Shown: piece after piece, positions 7,985 to 16,215 of the stretch
How positions within the stretch are numbered: the stretch's first letter is position 1
Layout: every line of letters begins with the position of its first letter
Assembly: GCF_028368995.1 (NCBI RefSeq)
Contig: NZ_JAQNDL010000001.1
Span: 2,878,001 to 2,942,000, forward strand
Length of the DNA stretch: 64,000 nt
Direction of reading: 5' to 3'
Source of the DNA: Nannocystis bainbridge
GTDB taxonomy: Bacteria; Myxococcota_A; Polyangia; Nannocystales; Nannocystaceae
The notes under the pieces: generated by a model
The model's input: only the letters and a program-made list of their open reading frames with translations
The model's database searches: none
Told to the model about the DNA's origin: nothing
Translations under genes and position numbers: made by a program

Positions 7985-9133
7985 TCACCGCCGCGAACCG
8001 GCGATGAACACCGCCTCTGGCTCCGCCAGCGTCCCCGGCGATACCCGCGGATCGGCCGCGAGGATTAAAAAGCTCGCCGCCCCGCCGACCGCCAGCACCC
8101 CCGGCCCGGGCATCTCCGCGCGATCGAGGCCCCAGAACTGCGCCGGCGTCGTCGTCATCGCCGCCACGATCGCCGGTCCGTCCAGGCCGGCCGCCATCAG
8201 CAGCGCGATCTCCTCGCTCGAGATCGCTGGCACCTGCGTGTTGCCGAGATCCGTCCCGTACAGCACCGTCGCCCCGGCCGCGCGCAGCCGCGCCAGATTC
8301 TCGCCGGCCGCCCCGCCGAACGCCGAGAGCGTCGAGATCACCGCGCGCCCGGCCCACGCCTCGACCGTGCGCGCCTGCAGCGGCTCGACCGGCGCGTGCG
8401 CCAGCAGATCGGCTCCCGCGTCCGCGGCCGCGCGCGCGTGCCGATCGAACAGCGCATGCGCGGCCACCTTCAGCCCGCGGGCGTGGGCTGCTTGCACGAT
8501 CGCCCGCAGCGTCGCTGGCGGCAGCGTCGGCCCGTCCGTCACCGGCACCTTGATCACCTTCGCCCCGGCGGCCGCCAGCGTCTCGACCGCCTGCGCCGCC
8601 GCCCTCGCGTCCTCGACCTCGAGCCCGAAGCCATCCTCGCCCCAGTCGCGGGTCGGGTAACCGGCGCGCGCCGTGATCATCGGCCCGCTCGCCAGCACCA
8701 CCAGCTCGGGCGGGGCCTCGCGCTCGCGCAGCGCCGTCAGCGGGGCCGCCAGGTCGACCACCGCCGCGACCCCGCCGTCGAGCAGGCGCCGTCCGCCGGG
8801 CAGGTAGCTCAGGTGCACGTGGCTGTCGATCGCCGCCGGCACGATCCACCGCCCCGCGCGCTGCAGCGCCGGCACCCCCGCGGCGACCTCCCCGATCGCC
8901 GCGATCCGGCCGTCCTTCACCTCGAGGTCCGCGACGCCGACGCCGACGATCTCCGCCCCGCGGATCACGAAGTGCCCCCCGCGCGGCTCCATCGGGGCCT
9001 GGGCGCTCGCCTGCGCCTCGCGCTGCACCACCTCGCCGGCCGGCCGCGCCGCCTCGGGCGCCCGCCCCGGCGCGCACGCCAGCGAGATGAGTCCGAAGAG
9101 ACATGTCCCGAAGGTCAGCCCGCGTCGCGCCAT
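7985..9133 (-). CDS. Secreted amidohydrolase-superfamily lipoprotein (imidazolonepropionase-like)
   Basis: 382 aa from ATG 9133. The signal MARRGLTFGTCLFGLISLAC ends in a lipobox-like LISLAC, so it is probably an envelope lipoprotein. The metal-dependent hydrolase core is visible in order: DSHVHLSY (HxH) near 103, the carboxylated-lysine candidate AKVIKVP near 190, AAHALF and LAHAP with the next two histidines, and GTDLG with the final Asp. These are the ligands of a binuclear amidohydrolase site. The substrate is unknown; related proteins include dipeptidases and imidazolonepropionase-like enzymes. A 14-bp unit (9101-9114) lies in the signal-peptide codons. The upstream GTG at 9154 would add seven residues before the basic start. 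Confidence 0.82.
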   Translation of the reverse strand: MARRGLTFGTCLFGLISLACAPGRAPEAARPAGEVVQREAQASAQAPMEPRGGHFVIRGAEIVGVGVADLEVKDGRIAAIGEVAAGVPALQRAGRWIVPAAIDSHVHLSYLPGGRRLLDGGVAAVVDLAAPLTALREREAPPELVVLASGPMITARAGYPTRDWGEDGFGLEVEDARAAAQAVETLAAAGAKVIKVPVTDGPTLPPATLRAIVQAAHARGLKVAAHALFDRHARAAADAGADLLAHAPVEPLQARTVEAWAGRAVISTLSAFGGAAGENLARLRAAGATVLYGTDLGNTQVPAISSEEIALLMAAGLDGPAIVAAMTTTPAQFWGLDRAEMPGPGVLAVGGAASFLILAADPRVSPGTLAEPEAVFIAGSRR

Positions 9134-9324
9134 CCGCTCGAACGTACGCGCCACAGGCTGAAGCAGATCGGTCGGCTTTCCGGTCGTCCCGGAGGACCCT
9201 CCCCGGGCATCGTTTCCGCCCGCGCGCCGCCTCTCCGCGGCGCCTCACGCCTCCCGGCTAGCGACGACCCCGTCATCGCCTGCCGTCCTGCGCCGGCGAC
9301 CCCGCCGTCACGCGACGTCGAGAG

Positions 9325-9380
9325 ACGTGTCCTCAAGGGCATGCCTCTTCGAACATGCCCCTTCGGACCTGTCCATTACG
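9325..9380. repeat. 14-bp-phased array, four units
   Basis: Units at 9325, 9339, 9353 and 9367: ACGTGTCCTCAAGG, GCATGCCTCTTCGA, ACATGCCCCTTCGG, ACCTGTCCATTACG. The last unit contains the TAA stop (9376-9378, minus strand) of the enoyl-CoA hydratase gene. Confidence 0.9.
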
Positions 9381-10098
9381 CCTTCTTCGCCTGCGCCTTG
9401 GCGGCCAGGAACGCGCCGATGCGGGCGCGCAGGGCCGGGTCGGACCAGTGGGGCAGCAGCGCCTCGCGTTCGGCGCGGCGCTGGGCCTGGCTCATGTCGA
9501 GCACCCCGCTGCGGAGGGCGCGCTTCGCCGCCGAGTAGGCGGTCGCGGGGTGGCCGGCGAGCTCGCTTAGGCGCTGGCGGGCGACCGCCTCGGCCGCGGC
9601 GGCCACCTCGTCGACCAGGCCGACGCGCAGCGCCTCCTCCGGCCCGTACAGGCGGGCGCCGAGGATCACCTCGTCGAGCGCCTGCGGATTGACCCGTTTG
9701 CGCGCCAGCGCCAGCGCGGCGCCCGGGAAATGCAGCCCCAGCGCGACCTCGTTGAGGCCGATCTTCAGCCGCGGGTCGGCCGCGCACACACGGTGGTCGC
9801 AGCACATCGCCACCAGGCAGCCGCCTGCGATCGCGTGGCCGCCGACCAGCGCGACCGTCGGGCCCGGGTAGTTGTAGAGCTCGAGCAGCAGGTCCTCGAG
9901 GACCGCCAGGAATTCGTCGAGCCCGGCCGCGTCGAGGGTCGCGAGCTCGAAGAAATTGAGGCCGGCGGAGAACGCATCGCCCTCGCCGCGGACCAGCACC
10001 GGCTGGCCCTCGGCCCGCGCCAGCTGGCCGCGAAGCGACTGCATCAGCGCCGAGCTCAGCGCGTTCTTCCCCGGACCCGAAAGGACGACATCGATCAT
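9376..10098 (-). CDS. Enoyl-CoA hydratase/isomerase family (crotonase) protein
   Basis: 240 aa, the usual crotonase length. AFSAGLNFFEL near 42-52 and GGHAIAGGCLVAMCCDHRV near 87-105 form the two oxyanion-hole loops. NEVALGLHFPG near 118 follows, and the C-terminal helical part ends AAKAQAKKA. Family members hydrate or isomerise acyl-CoA thioesters in fatty-acid or amino-acid catabolism in the cytoplasm; the exact substrate is not shown. The start at ATG 10098 gives the usual short N-terminus (MIDVVLSGPGKNALSS). A much longer open frame upstream runs antisense through the next two genes and is not coding. Neighbours give no pathway clue. Confidence 0.88.
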   Translation of the reverse strand: MIDVVLSGPGKNALSSALMQSLRGQLARAEGQPVLVRGEGDAFSAGLNFFELATLDAAGLDEFLAVLEDLLLELYNYPGPTVALVGGHAIAGGCLVAMCCDHRVCAADPRLKIGLNEVALGLHFPGAALALARKRVNPQALDEVILGARLYGPEEALRVGLVDEVAAAAEAVARQRLSELAGHPATAYSAAKRALRSGVLDMSQAQRRAEREALLPHWSDPALRARIGAFLAAKAQAKKA

Positions 10099-10133
10099 CG
10101 CCCTGATTTTACCGCGTCGGACCGGCGCGCGGC

Positions 10134-11270
10134 TCAGCGGAACAGCGAGAGGATCTTGTCCCACCAGCTCCGGGCGCCCGCGGCCTTCGCGGCGAGCCCC
10201 GCGTCGTCGTCCGCGCTCTGCCCGGTCGGGGCCTCCGGGCCGCTCGTATCGCTGTCGGCGCCGTCGGGCCAATCGGCCAGCAGCTCCTCGAGCGTCTCGA
10301 CCAGGGACGTGTAGTCCTGGATCTCCGACTGCAGGTAGATCCGCTCCGGCACGTTCTTGTTCTGGATCGGCGCAAAAGCGGCCTGCACCGTCGCCAGGTG
10401 CTCGCGGCCGCGGAGGAGGCAGCGGGTCACCGCCCCCTTGGCCTCGTCGCCGGTCTGCCCCAGCTCGACCAGGTCGCGCGCCGCGGCCTCGGCCGAGCTC
10501 ACGGTCTCCTTGTCGTGGCGGTCGAGGCAGTCGAGCAGCTGCGGCAGGCAGGCCGCGAGCGCCTGCCTCTGGCGCGCGCGATCGCCTTCGAGCTCGGTCT
10601 GGATCTTCTGCGCCAGCAGGTGCGCCGCGTGCCAGCGCGTGCGCGGCACCGGCGACTGCAGCTCGGCCAGCGCCGACTCGACCGTGTACTCGACCTCGGG
10701 CTCCTCCGCTTGCTCCGAGACCGCGGCCCGGTTGGCGACCATCTGCCCGGCCTGGGCGTTCATCGCCGCGACGTGGGCCGGGTTGTACTTGGCGTACAGC
10801 TGCCCGTACTGGCTCGTGATGCGGTGCATCGTGTCCTGGCTCATCGCCTGGTTCCACGCGTCGCGGCCGGCGTTCCACGCCGCCTCGCTGACGCCGTGGC
10901 GCGCCAGCAGGCCCGCGAAATCGACGCCCGGCTGGGTCGCCTCGGCCGACAGGCGCGCGTACATGTCGAGCGTCAGCCCGCCGCGCGACTCCTGGCTCAT
11001 GTCGGCGACGTCGCCGAAGTGCGCCTGCATCGTCAGCGCGGTCTGGGCTGCGTTGAAGCGGGCCCACAGCTGGCCGCTCTTGTCGGCGTCCATGCGCGAG
11101 TGCCAGCTGTTCCACGCCTGCGCCCAGGCGGCCTCGTCGACGCCCTTGGTGCCGAGGTAGCGCAGGAAGTACGGCTTGAACGCGGGCTCGCCGTGTTGCG
11201 CGCGCAGCTCGTTGTGTTTGCTCATGGTCTCGGCCATGGCTTCGATCGTCAGTCCGTGAATGCTGTCCAT
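10134..11270 (-). CDS. Unknown protein with two Trp-rich imperfect repeats and a helical C-terminus
   Basis: 378 aa from ATG 11270 (MDSIHGLTIEAM). Residues about 15-85 and 95-165 look like two copies of one module: GVDEAAWAQAWNSWHSRM is matched by GVSEAAWNAGRDAWNQAM, each followed by LWARFN or LYAKYN and a helix. Residues 190-330 look like a HEAT-like helical repeat (ESALAELQSPVPRTRWHAAH). An acidic linker precedes SWWDKILSLFR at the end. No signal peptide. It starts 91 bp from the divergent propeller lipoprotein. No known function was recognised. Confidence 0.75.
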   Translation of the reverse strand: MDSIHGLTIEAMAETMSKHNELRAQHGEPAFKPYFLRYLGTKGVDEAAWAQAWNSWHSRMDADKSGQLWARFNAAQTALTMQAHFGDVADMSQESRGGLTLDMYARLSAEATQPGVDFAGLLARHGVSEAAWNAGRDAWNQAMSQDTMHRITSQYGQLYAKYNPAHVAAMNAQAGQMVANRAAVSEQAEEPEVEYTVESALAELQSPVPRTRWHAAHLLAQKIQTELEGDRARQRQALAACLPQLLDCLDRHDKETVSSAEAAARDLVELGQTGDEAKGAVTRCLLRGREHLATVQAAFAPIQNKNVPERIYLQSEIQDYTSLVETLEELLADWPDGADSDTSGPEAPTGQSADDDAGLAAKAAGARSWWDKILSLFR

Positions 11271-11361
11271 GTGGGGGGCTCCGAGGGCGGGCGGATACCA
11301 CTCGCCACGGCGCCCGCACAAGCCGGCGAAACCGCGCCACCATCCTGTTATCCTCCCGGCC

Positions 11362-12507
11362 ATGCGTCCCGTCCTCGCCCGCCTCGCGGCCCCGCTGACC
11401 CTCCTCGCCCTCGTCGCCTGTCAGAGCGCCGACAAGCCCGCCGACAAGCCCGCCGCCGCCGAGCCCGCGACCGACAAGCCCGCCGCCGACAAGCCCGCCG
11501 AGCCCCCCGCCGAGCCGGCGACGAAGGTCGATCCGAACGTCCCGCTGACCGGCGAGCGCCACTTCAAGTCGCTGCAGCAGCTGACCTTCGGCGGCGAGAA
11601 CGCTGAAGCCTACTTCGCCGGTGACGAGAAGCGGCTGGTGTTTCAGAGCACCCGCGACGGCGCCGGCTGCGACCAGATCTACACCCTCGACCTGGCCGAA
11701 AAGGCGACCCGGCGCGTCAGCTCCGGCAAGGGTCGCACGACCTGCGCCTACTTCCTCCCGGGCGATCAGCGGGTCCTCTACGCCTCGACCCACGCGGCCG
11801 CCGACGACTGCCTGCCCAACCCCGACCGCAGCCGCGGCTACGTGTGGAAGCTGTACCCCGAGTTCGACATCTACACCGCCGCCGTCGACGGCAGCGACAT
11901 CCAGCCGCTCGTCACCGGCCCCGGCTACGACGCCGAGGCCACCGTCTCGCCGACCGGCGACGCGATCGTGTTCACCTCGACCCGCGACGGCGACCCCGAG
12001 CTCTACAAGATCAACGTCGACGGCACCGGCCTGGTGCGCCTCACCAACACCCCTGGCTACGACGGCGGCGCCTTCTTCTCGCCCGACGGCAAGCGCCTCG
12101 TCTACCGCGCCAACCACCCCGAGGGTGACGCCGAGCTCAAGGCCTACGACGACATCATCAAGGAGCACCTGGTCCGCCCGACCCGCCTCGAGATCTTCGT
12201 CATGAACGCCGACGGCAGCGACCAGCGCCAGATCACCAAGAACGGCAAGGCCAACTTCGCCCCGTTCTTCCACCCCGACGGCAAGCGCATCATCTTCAGC
12301 TCCAACCAGGGCGACCCCCGGGGCCGCGACTTCGACCTCTACCTGATCGGCGAGGACGGCCAGGGCCAGGAGCAGGTCACCCACAGCGACACCTTCGACG
12401 GCTTCCCGATGTTCACCCGCGACGGCAAGCACCTGGTGTTCGCCTCCAACCGCGGCGCCAAGAACCCCGGCGACACCGACGTGTTCCTGGCCGAGTGGGT
12501 CGACTAG
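11362..12507 (+). CDS. TolB-like beta-propeller lipoprotein (PD40/WD40-like repeats)
   Basis: 381 aa. The signal peptide ends in LLALVAC with Cys19, giving a lipoprotein. A low-complexity linker of repeated DKPADKPA/AEPA follows to about residue 55. After that there are at least five PD40-type blades, seen as FSPDGKRLVYR, HPDGKRIIFSSNQG, SPTGDAIVFTSTRDGDPELY and TRDGKHLVFASNRGAKNPG, a fold typical of TolB and of secreted protein-interaction platforms. It ends DVFLAEWVD. It is transcribed divergently from the W-repeat protein, with 91 bp between starts, and followed by a five-unit 14-bp array. Partner or ligand unknown. Confidence 0.88.
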   Translation: MRPVLARLAAPLTLLALVACQSADKPADKPAAAEPATDKPAADKPAEPPAEPATKVDPNVPLTGERHFKSLQQLTFGGENAEAYFAGDEKRLVFQSTRDGAGCDQIYTLDLAEKATRRVSSGKGRTTCAYFLPGDQRVLYASTHAAADDCLPNPDRSRGYVWKLYPEFDIYTAAVDGSDIQPLVTGPGYDAEATVSPTGDAIVFTSTRDGDPELYKINVDGTGLVRLTNTPGYDGGAFFSPDGKRLVYRANHPEGDAELKAYDDIIKEHLVRPTRLEIFVMNADGSDQRQITKNGKANFAPFFHPDGKRIIFSSNQGDPRGRDFDLYLIGEDGQGQEQVTHSDTFDGFPMFTRDGKHLVFASNRGAKNPGDTDVFLAEWVD

Positions 12508-12509
12508 CC

Positions 12510-12579
12510 GCCTGACCCGAAGGACATGCCCCGAGGGACCTGTCCTAAGGGGCCTGTCCCGAAGGACCTGTCCCCGGAG
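12510..12579. repeat. 14-bp-phased array, five units, overlapping a stop codon
   Basis: Units at 12510, 12524, 12538, 12552 and 12566 (GCCTGACCCGAAGG, ACATGCCCCGAGGG, ACCTGTCCTAAGGG, GCCTGTCCCGAAGG, ACCTGTCCCCGGAG). It lies between convergent genes. The right-hand part encodes the last ten residues and the stop of the small membrane protein on the minus strand. Confidence 0.92.
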
Positions 12580-12841
12580 CCTGCTGGGCCCGGGCCTCGA
12601 GCTCCGCCTGTCGCCGCTCGCGCTTGGCCGCGAACATCCCCTCGAGCGCGACGAAGTAGACCACCAGGTCGAGCGCGACGAACACCGCCACCCCCGCGGC
12701 GATCGCCAGCCCGCGCCCGCGTCCGCGGCGGCGCAGGGCCCGGCCGGCGAACACCGCCGCGGTGACGATGGCCGGCAGGACCAGCAGACCGGCCCAGCCG
12801 AGGTACGCCGCGTCGAGCACCAGCGTCGGCGGCGGAGCCAT
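12545..12841 (-). CDS. Small two-helix membrane protein
   Basis: 98 aa from ATG 12841 (MAPPPTLVLDAAYLGWAG). Two hydrophobic segments, residues about 8-33 and 43-68, are separated by RRRGRGRG. A charged helix, AAKRERRQAELEARAQQ, follows the second segment. By the positive-inside rule the Arg-rich loop is cytoplasmic. The last ten codons and the TAG stop lie in the 14-bp array, so its C-terminus appears to be repeat-derived. It starts 20 nt after the stop of the GST gene on the same strand, so the two are probably co-transcribed. No family recognised. Confidence 0.7.
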   Translation of the reverse strand: MAPPPTLVLDAAYLGWAGLLVLPAIVTAAVFAGRALRRRGRGRGLAIAAGVAVFVALDLVVYFVALEGMFAAKRERRQAELEARAQQAPGTGPSGQAP

Positions 12842-12861
12842 GTCCGCCACCAACGGGCCGC

Positions 12862-13566
12862 TCAAGACTCGGGCTCCGTCAGATACGAGTAGGGCGTCTG
12901 CTTCCACACCGCCGGCCAGGTGGCGGTCACGCTGGGCCGCTCACGCATGCGCCCGCAGAAGGCGTGGAGGTTGGGGTAGCGCAGGCCGAGCTCGAGGCCG
13001 AGGTGCGCCGCCGTGGACACGTAGGCGAACACCGCGAGGTCGGCCAGGCTGATCGCCGAGCCGGCCGCCCAGTGGCCGATGCCGTAGTAGTACTCCCAGA
13101 AGAACAGCTCGTCGTGGAGGAACGACGCCAGGTGATCGACCTCGGCCGGGTCGAGGTCGATCGCCTTGGTGTTCATCAGGTACGAGAACAGCGCCATCCC
13201 GACCTGCTTGAGGTTGTTGGCCTCGTGCAGCCGCGTCAGCGCCAGAGCCCGCAGCGCGTTGGTGTTGGGCAGCAGCGCCGGCTGCGGGTAGGCGTATTCG
13301 AGGTAGTCGAGGATCGCCAGCGTCTCGTAGACGACGATGTTGCCGTCCATCAGCACCGGCACGGTCCCGCGCGGGTTCTTGGCCAGCATCTCCGGGCTCT
13401 TGTGCTCACCGGCCGCGAAGTTCAGCAGCTTGCACTCGTGGTCGAGCCCCTTCTCTTCGAGCGCGAGCCGGACCATCCAACACGGCGGAGAGCACTCGAC
13501 CGCGCGGATCGTGCTGGGGTCCGGCATGTAAAGCCTGATCTCCTCAGACGATTCGGACGAGAACAT
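12862..13566 (-). CDS. Glutathione S-transferase family protein
   Basis: 234 aa, or 221 aa from the internal ATG at 13527. The N-terminal thioredoxin-like half carries SPPCWMVRLALEEKGL (residues 26-41, replacing the usual active-site Ser/Cys region), then NPRGTVPVL with the cis-Pro and VVYETLAILDYLEYAYP with the glutathione gamma-Glu-binding Glu-Thr. The C-terminal all-helical half includes ISLADLAVFAYV, the N-capping box motif. GSTs conjugate or reduce substrates with glutathione in the cytosol; the substrate is unknown. It is divergent from the type II NADH dehydrogenase gene, with 112 bp between the starts. Confidence 0.88.
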   Translation of the reverse strand: MFSSESSEEIRLYMPDPSTIRAVECSPPCWMVRLALEEKGLDHECKLLNFAAGEHKSPEMLAKNPRGTVPVLMDGNIVVYETLAILDYLEYAYPQPALLPNTNALRALALTRLHEANNLKQVGMALFSYLMNTKAIDLDPAEVDHLASFLHDELFFWEYYYGIGHWAAGSAISLADLAVFAYVSTAAHLGLELGLRYPNLHAFCGRMRERPSVTATWPAVWKQTPYSYLTEPES

Positions 13567-13678
13567 GCGTGCGTCTTGATTAACAGATCCGTCCGCCGCG
13601 CGTCAAGCGCACACGCGCTCGACCGGTGAAAGCCGGCCGCAGCGGCCTCTCGCGGGTCTTCGAGTACACTTCTCGGCC

Positions 13679-15031
13679 ATGAACGCCGGGAAAGCCAAGA
13701 AGCGCGTGCTCATCGTCGGCGGTGGGTTCGGCGGCCTGCGCGTCGCTCGCGGGCTCGCGGGCGCCGACGACCTCGAGATCACCCTCCTCGACCGGCGCAA
13801 TCACCACCTGTTCCAGCCGCTCCTGTATCAGGTCGCCATGGCCGGCCTCAGCCCGGCCGAGATCGCCGTCCCGATCCGCACCGTCTTCAGCCGCCAGAGC
13901 AACTGCCGCGTCATCCTCGAGTCCGCCGCCGGCATCGATTTCGCCAACAAGAAGCTCAAGACCACCGGCCTCGGCGACCTCGACTACGACTGGCTGGTGC
14001 TCGCGTGTGGCTCCCGTCACAGCTATTTCGGCCACGGCGAGTGGGAAGACTACGCGCCCGGCCTCAAGTCGCTCGAGGAGGCGACCGAGATCCGCCGCCG
14101 GGTCCTCACCGCGTTCGAGCTGGCCGAAAAAGAGACCGACCCGGCCAAGCAGCGGCGCCTGCTGACGTTCGTGGTCATCGGGGCCGGCCCGACAGGTGTC
14201 GAGCTCGCCGGGGCGCTCGGCGAGATCAGCCGCTTCACCCTGTCCCGCGATTTCCGCCGCATCGACCCCGAGCGCGCCCGCGTGATCCTCATCGAGGCCG
14301 GTCCGCGGATCCTCCCGACCTTCGCCGAGAAGCTGTCCGACAAGGCCACCCGCGACCTCGAGCAGCTCGGCGTCACCGTGTGGACCAACACCATGGTCAC
14401 CAACGTCACCGCCGAGGGCGTCGTGCTCGGCGGCGAGTCGGTGCAGTCCGCCACCGTGCTGTGGGCCGCCGGCGTGGCCCCGTCCGAACTCAACCGCAGC
14501 CTCGGGGTCGAGCTCGACCGCCAGGGCCGCATCATCGTCGACAAGGACTGCAGCATCCCCGGGCACCGCGAAGTGTTCGTCATCGGCGACCAGGCCCACC
14601 TCGAGGAGGAGCCCGGCAAGCCGCCGCTGCCCGGCCTGGCCCCGGTGGCGATCCAGCAGGGCCGCCACGTCGCCCGCAACATCCTGCTCGAGCTCAAGGG
14701 CAAGCCGCGCGAGCCGTTCCGCTACGTCGACAAGGGCCAGATGGCGACGATCGGTCGCCGCCGTGCGATCGCCCAGTTCGCCGGCATGGAGATCGCCGGC
14801 TTCGTCGCCTGGCTGGCCTGGCTGCTGGTCCACGTCTACTACCTGATCGGCTTCAAGAACCGCCTCCAGGTCATGTGGGAGTGGACCTGGTCGTATATTC
14901 GGTTCCGCCGCGGCGCCCGCCTGATCGTCAACAAGGACTGGCGCGCCCCCTTGCAGACGCCGACCAAGCCGGCCGAACAACCGGCCCCGGTCGAGTCGCT
15001 CCCGCCGCCGGCCACCCAGGCCCCCGCGTGA
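13679..15031 (+). CDS. ndh: Type II NADH dehydrogenase (NDH-2)
   Basis: 450 aa. The FAD-binding motif GGGFGG is at residues 14-19, and the NDH-2 hallmark HHLFQPLLYQVAMAGLSP follows. The second, NADH-binding Rossmann motif is VVIGAGPTGVELAGALGE near 165. VFVIGDQAH near 300 and LAPVAIQQGRHVARN near 318-332 bind FAD and quinone. A C-terminal hydrophobic segment (GFVAWLAWLLVHVYYLIGF, about 385) anchors it peripherally to the inner membrane. It oxidises NADH and reduces quinone without pumping protons. The Pro/Ala-rich tail after 425 is variable. The carF-like gene follows on the same strand 172 bp downstream. Confidence 0.93.
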   Translation: MNAGKAKKRVLIVGGGFGGLRVARGLAGADDLEITLLDRRNHHLFQPLLYQVAMAGLSPAEIAVPIRTVFSRQSNCRVILESAAGIDFANKKLKTTGLGDLDYDWLVLACGSRHSYFGHGEWEDYAPGLKSLEEATEIRRRVLTAFELAEKETDPAKQRRLLTFVVIGAGPTGVELAGALGEISRFTLSRDFRRIDPERARVILIEAGPRILPTFAEKLSDKATRDLEQLGVTVWTNTMVTNVTAEGVVLGGESVQSATVLWAAGVAPSELNRSLGVELDRQGRIIVDKDCSIPGHREVFVIGDQAHLEEEPGKPPLPGLAPVAIQQGRHVARNILLELKGKPREPFRYVDKGQMATIGRRRAIAQFAGMEIAGFVAWLAWLLVHVYYLIGFKNRLQVMWEWTWSYIRFRRGARLIVNKDWRAPLQTPTKPAEQPAPVESLPPPATQAPA

Positions 15032-15203
15032 GCGCGTCACCGCAGCCATGAATCCGAGCGCCGGTGAATTCGAGCTTCTGGACGCCGCGCGGACCCTCGG
15101 GACCCGCGCGGTTTCGCCATGCGCGTCCGCCCGTGCGCACCCCCACGCCGCGGAAGTCCTTTGCAAAAGCGGCCGGACTGCCGTGATCATCGTACCGCCC
15201 GCG

Positions 15204-15944
15204 ATGTCCGCCACGCCCGACGAAGTCCCTCACGACTACGACATGAGCGGCTCGCTGTGGATGCGTCTCGTCGACGCGACCAGCATGTCGGTGTTCTTCT
15301 TCTTCGAGTACCTGCTGGCGCGCGACGTGTACCTGCACCTCGAGGCCGCGCCCGCGGGTCCGGCGGTCTGGCTGCTGCCGGTGGCGCTGCTGCTCGGCTA
15401 CGTCACCGCCGACTTCGTCTCGGGCTTCGTGCATTTTCTCGCCGACAACATCGGCTCGACGCGCACGCCCTTCTTCGGCCCGGTGTTCATCCGCCCGTTC
15501 CGCGAGCACCACATCGACCCGCTGGCGATAACCCGCCACGACTTCCTCGAGGTCAACGGCGCCAACTGCCTGATCAGCCTGCCGATCCTGATCGGCACCT
15601 GGTACTTCGTCCCGATCCACGACGCCGCCTCGCTGTTCTTCGCCGCCTACATCGGCCTGTTCCTGTTCGGCATCTTCCTCACCAACCAGTTCCACAGCTG
15701 GGCCCACAGCCCCCGCCCGCCGGCGTGGATCCGCGGCCTGCAGCGCTCCGGCCTCATCCTCGGCCCCGAGCACCACGCGCGCCACCATACGCCGCCGTTC
15801 AACAGCTACTACTGCATCACCTCCGGCTGGCTCAACCCGATCCTCGCCCGCACCCGCCTGTTCGAGCGCCTCAAGGAGCCGCTCCGCCGCGTGCTCGAGC
15901 CGATCGCCGGCAAGGCCGACGAGGTCGGCGGCGTCCAGGAGTGA
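15204..15944 (+). CDS. carF: Plasmanylethanolamine desaturase CarF (TMEM189/PEDS1 family)
   Basis: 246 aa from ATG 15204. Four or five membrane segments carry the conserved histidine set of the Kua/TMEM189 family: FVHFLAD, REHHIDPLAITRHDF, NQFHSWAHS and GPEHHARHHTPP, which bind a di-iron centre. In Myxococcus xanthus CarF introduces the vinyl-ether bond of plasmalogens and is needed for the singlet-oxygen signal that switches on carotenogenesis. The ATG at 15048 would add 52 residues of poor character and was rejected. It sits after ndh and ends inside a perfect 11-bp inverted repeat (15941-15966), which may terminate transcription. Confidence 0.9.
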   Translation: MSATPDEVPHDYDMSGSLWMRLVDATSMSVFFFFEYLLARDVYLHLEAAPAGPAVWLLPVALLLGYVTADFVSGFVHFLADNIGSTRTPFFGPVFIRPFREHHIDPLAITRHDFLEVNGANCLISLPILIGTWYFVPIHDAASLFFAAYIGLFLFGIFLTNQFHSWAHSPRPPAWIRGLQRSGLILGPEHHARHHTPPFNSYYCITSGWLNPILARTRLFERLKEPLRRVLEPIAGKADEVGGVQE

Positions 15945-16008
15945 CCTGTCCGCGAGGACAGGTCACATGTCTCTCGCGCCAGGTCGCACGACCTGGCCGG
16001 AAGGCCAG
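15941..16008. terminator. Nested hairpins from a degenerate 14-bp array, likely bidirectional terminator
   Basis: GTGACCTGTCC (15941-15951) and GGACAGGTCAC (15956-15966) form a perfect 11-bp stem with a GCGA tetraloop and include the carF stop codon. Then come GCCAGGTC/GACCTGGC (15978-15985 with 15990-15997) and the overlapping alternative CTGGCC/GGCCAG with a GGAA loop (15993-16008). The region separates carF from the converging small gene. No U-tract is present, so termination is inferred from the hairpins and position only. Confidence 0.6.
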
Positions 16009-16014
16009 GCGACC

Positions 16015-16215
16015 CTACGTCGGCCGGGTCCACAGCGGCGGCCAGTCGTCGAAGCGCAGCAGCTCGACGCCGTCGATCGCCAGCGCGTAGAGCGGCTCGT
16101 CGGGGAAATCGCCGAGCCGGATCGTCCAGCGCTCGCCGTCGACCTCGGCCACGTACATGGCCGAAGGGTCCTGTCCCTTCGACCAGTCGATGACTCGCCG
16201 CAGCCGCCCGTCCAT
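16015..16215 (-). CDS. Small conserved-looking protein, translationally coupled to a lipoprotein gene
   Basis: 66 aa. Its ATG (16213-16215) overlaps the TGA of the upstream lipoprotein gene by one base (TGATG), a strong sign of translational coupling. The sequence (MDGRLRRVIDWSKGQDPSAM, then VDGERWTIRLGDFPDEP and LYALAIDGVELLRFDDWPP) looks like a compact beta-rich domain with no signal peptide. Two to three 14-bp repeat units (16155-16196) lie in the codons for SKGQDPSAMY. No family recognised; the coupling suggests it acts with, or regulates, the lipoprotein. Confidence 0.6.
   Translation of the reverse strand: MDGRLRRVIDWSKGQDPSAMYVAEVDGERWTIRLGDFPDEPLYALAIDGVELLRFDDWPPLWTRPT

Noticed and set aside
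9376..12432. Very long minus-strand open frame (about 1000 codons)
   Set aside because: Only its last 240 codons are the enoyl-CoA hydratase. The rest runs antisense to the propeller gene and out of frame with the W-repeat gene, giving Arg/Gly/Val-rich residues of the high-GC shadow type.
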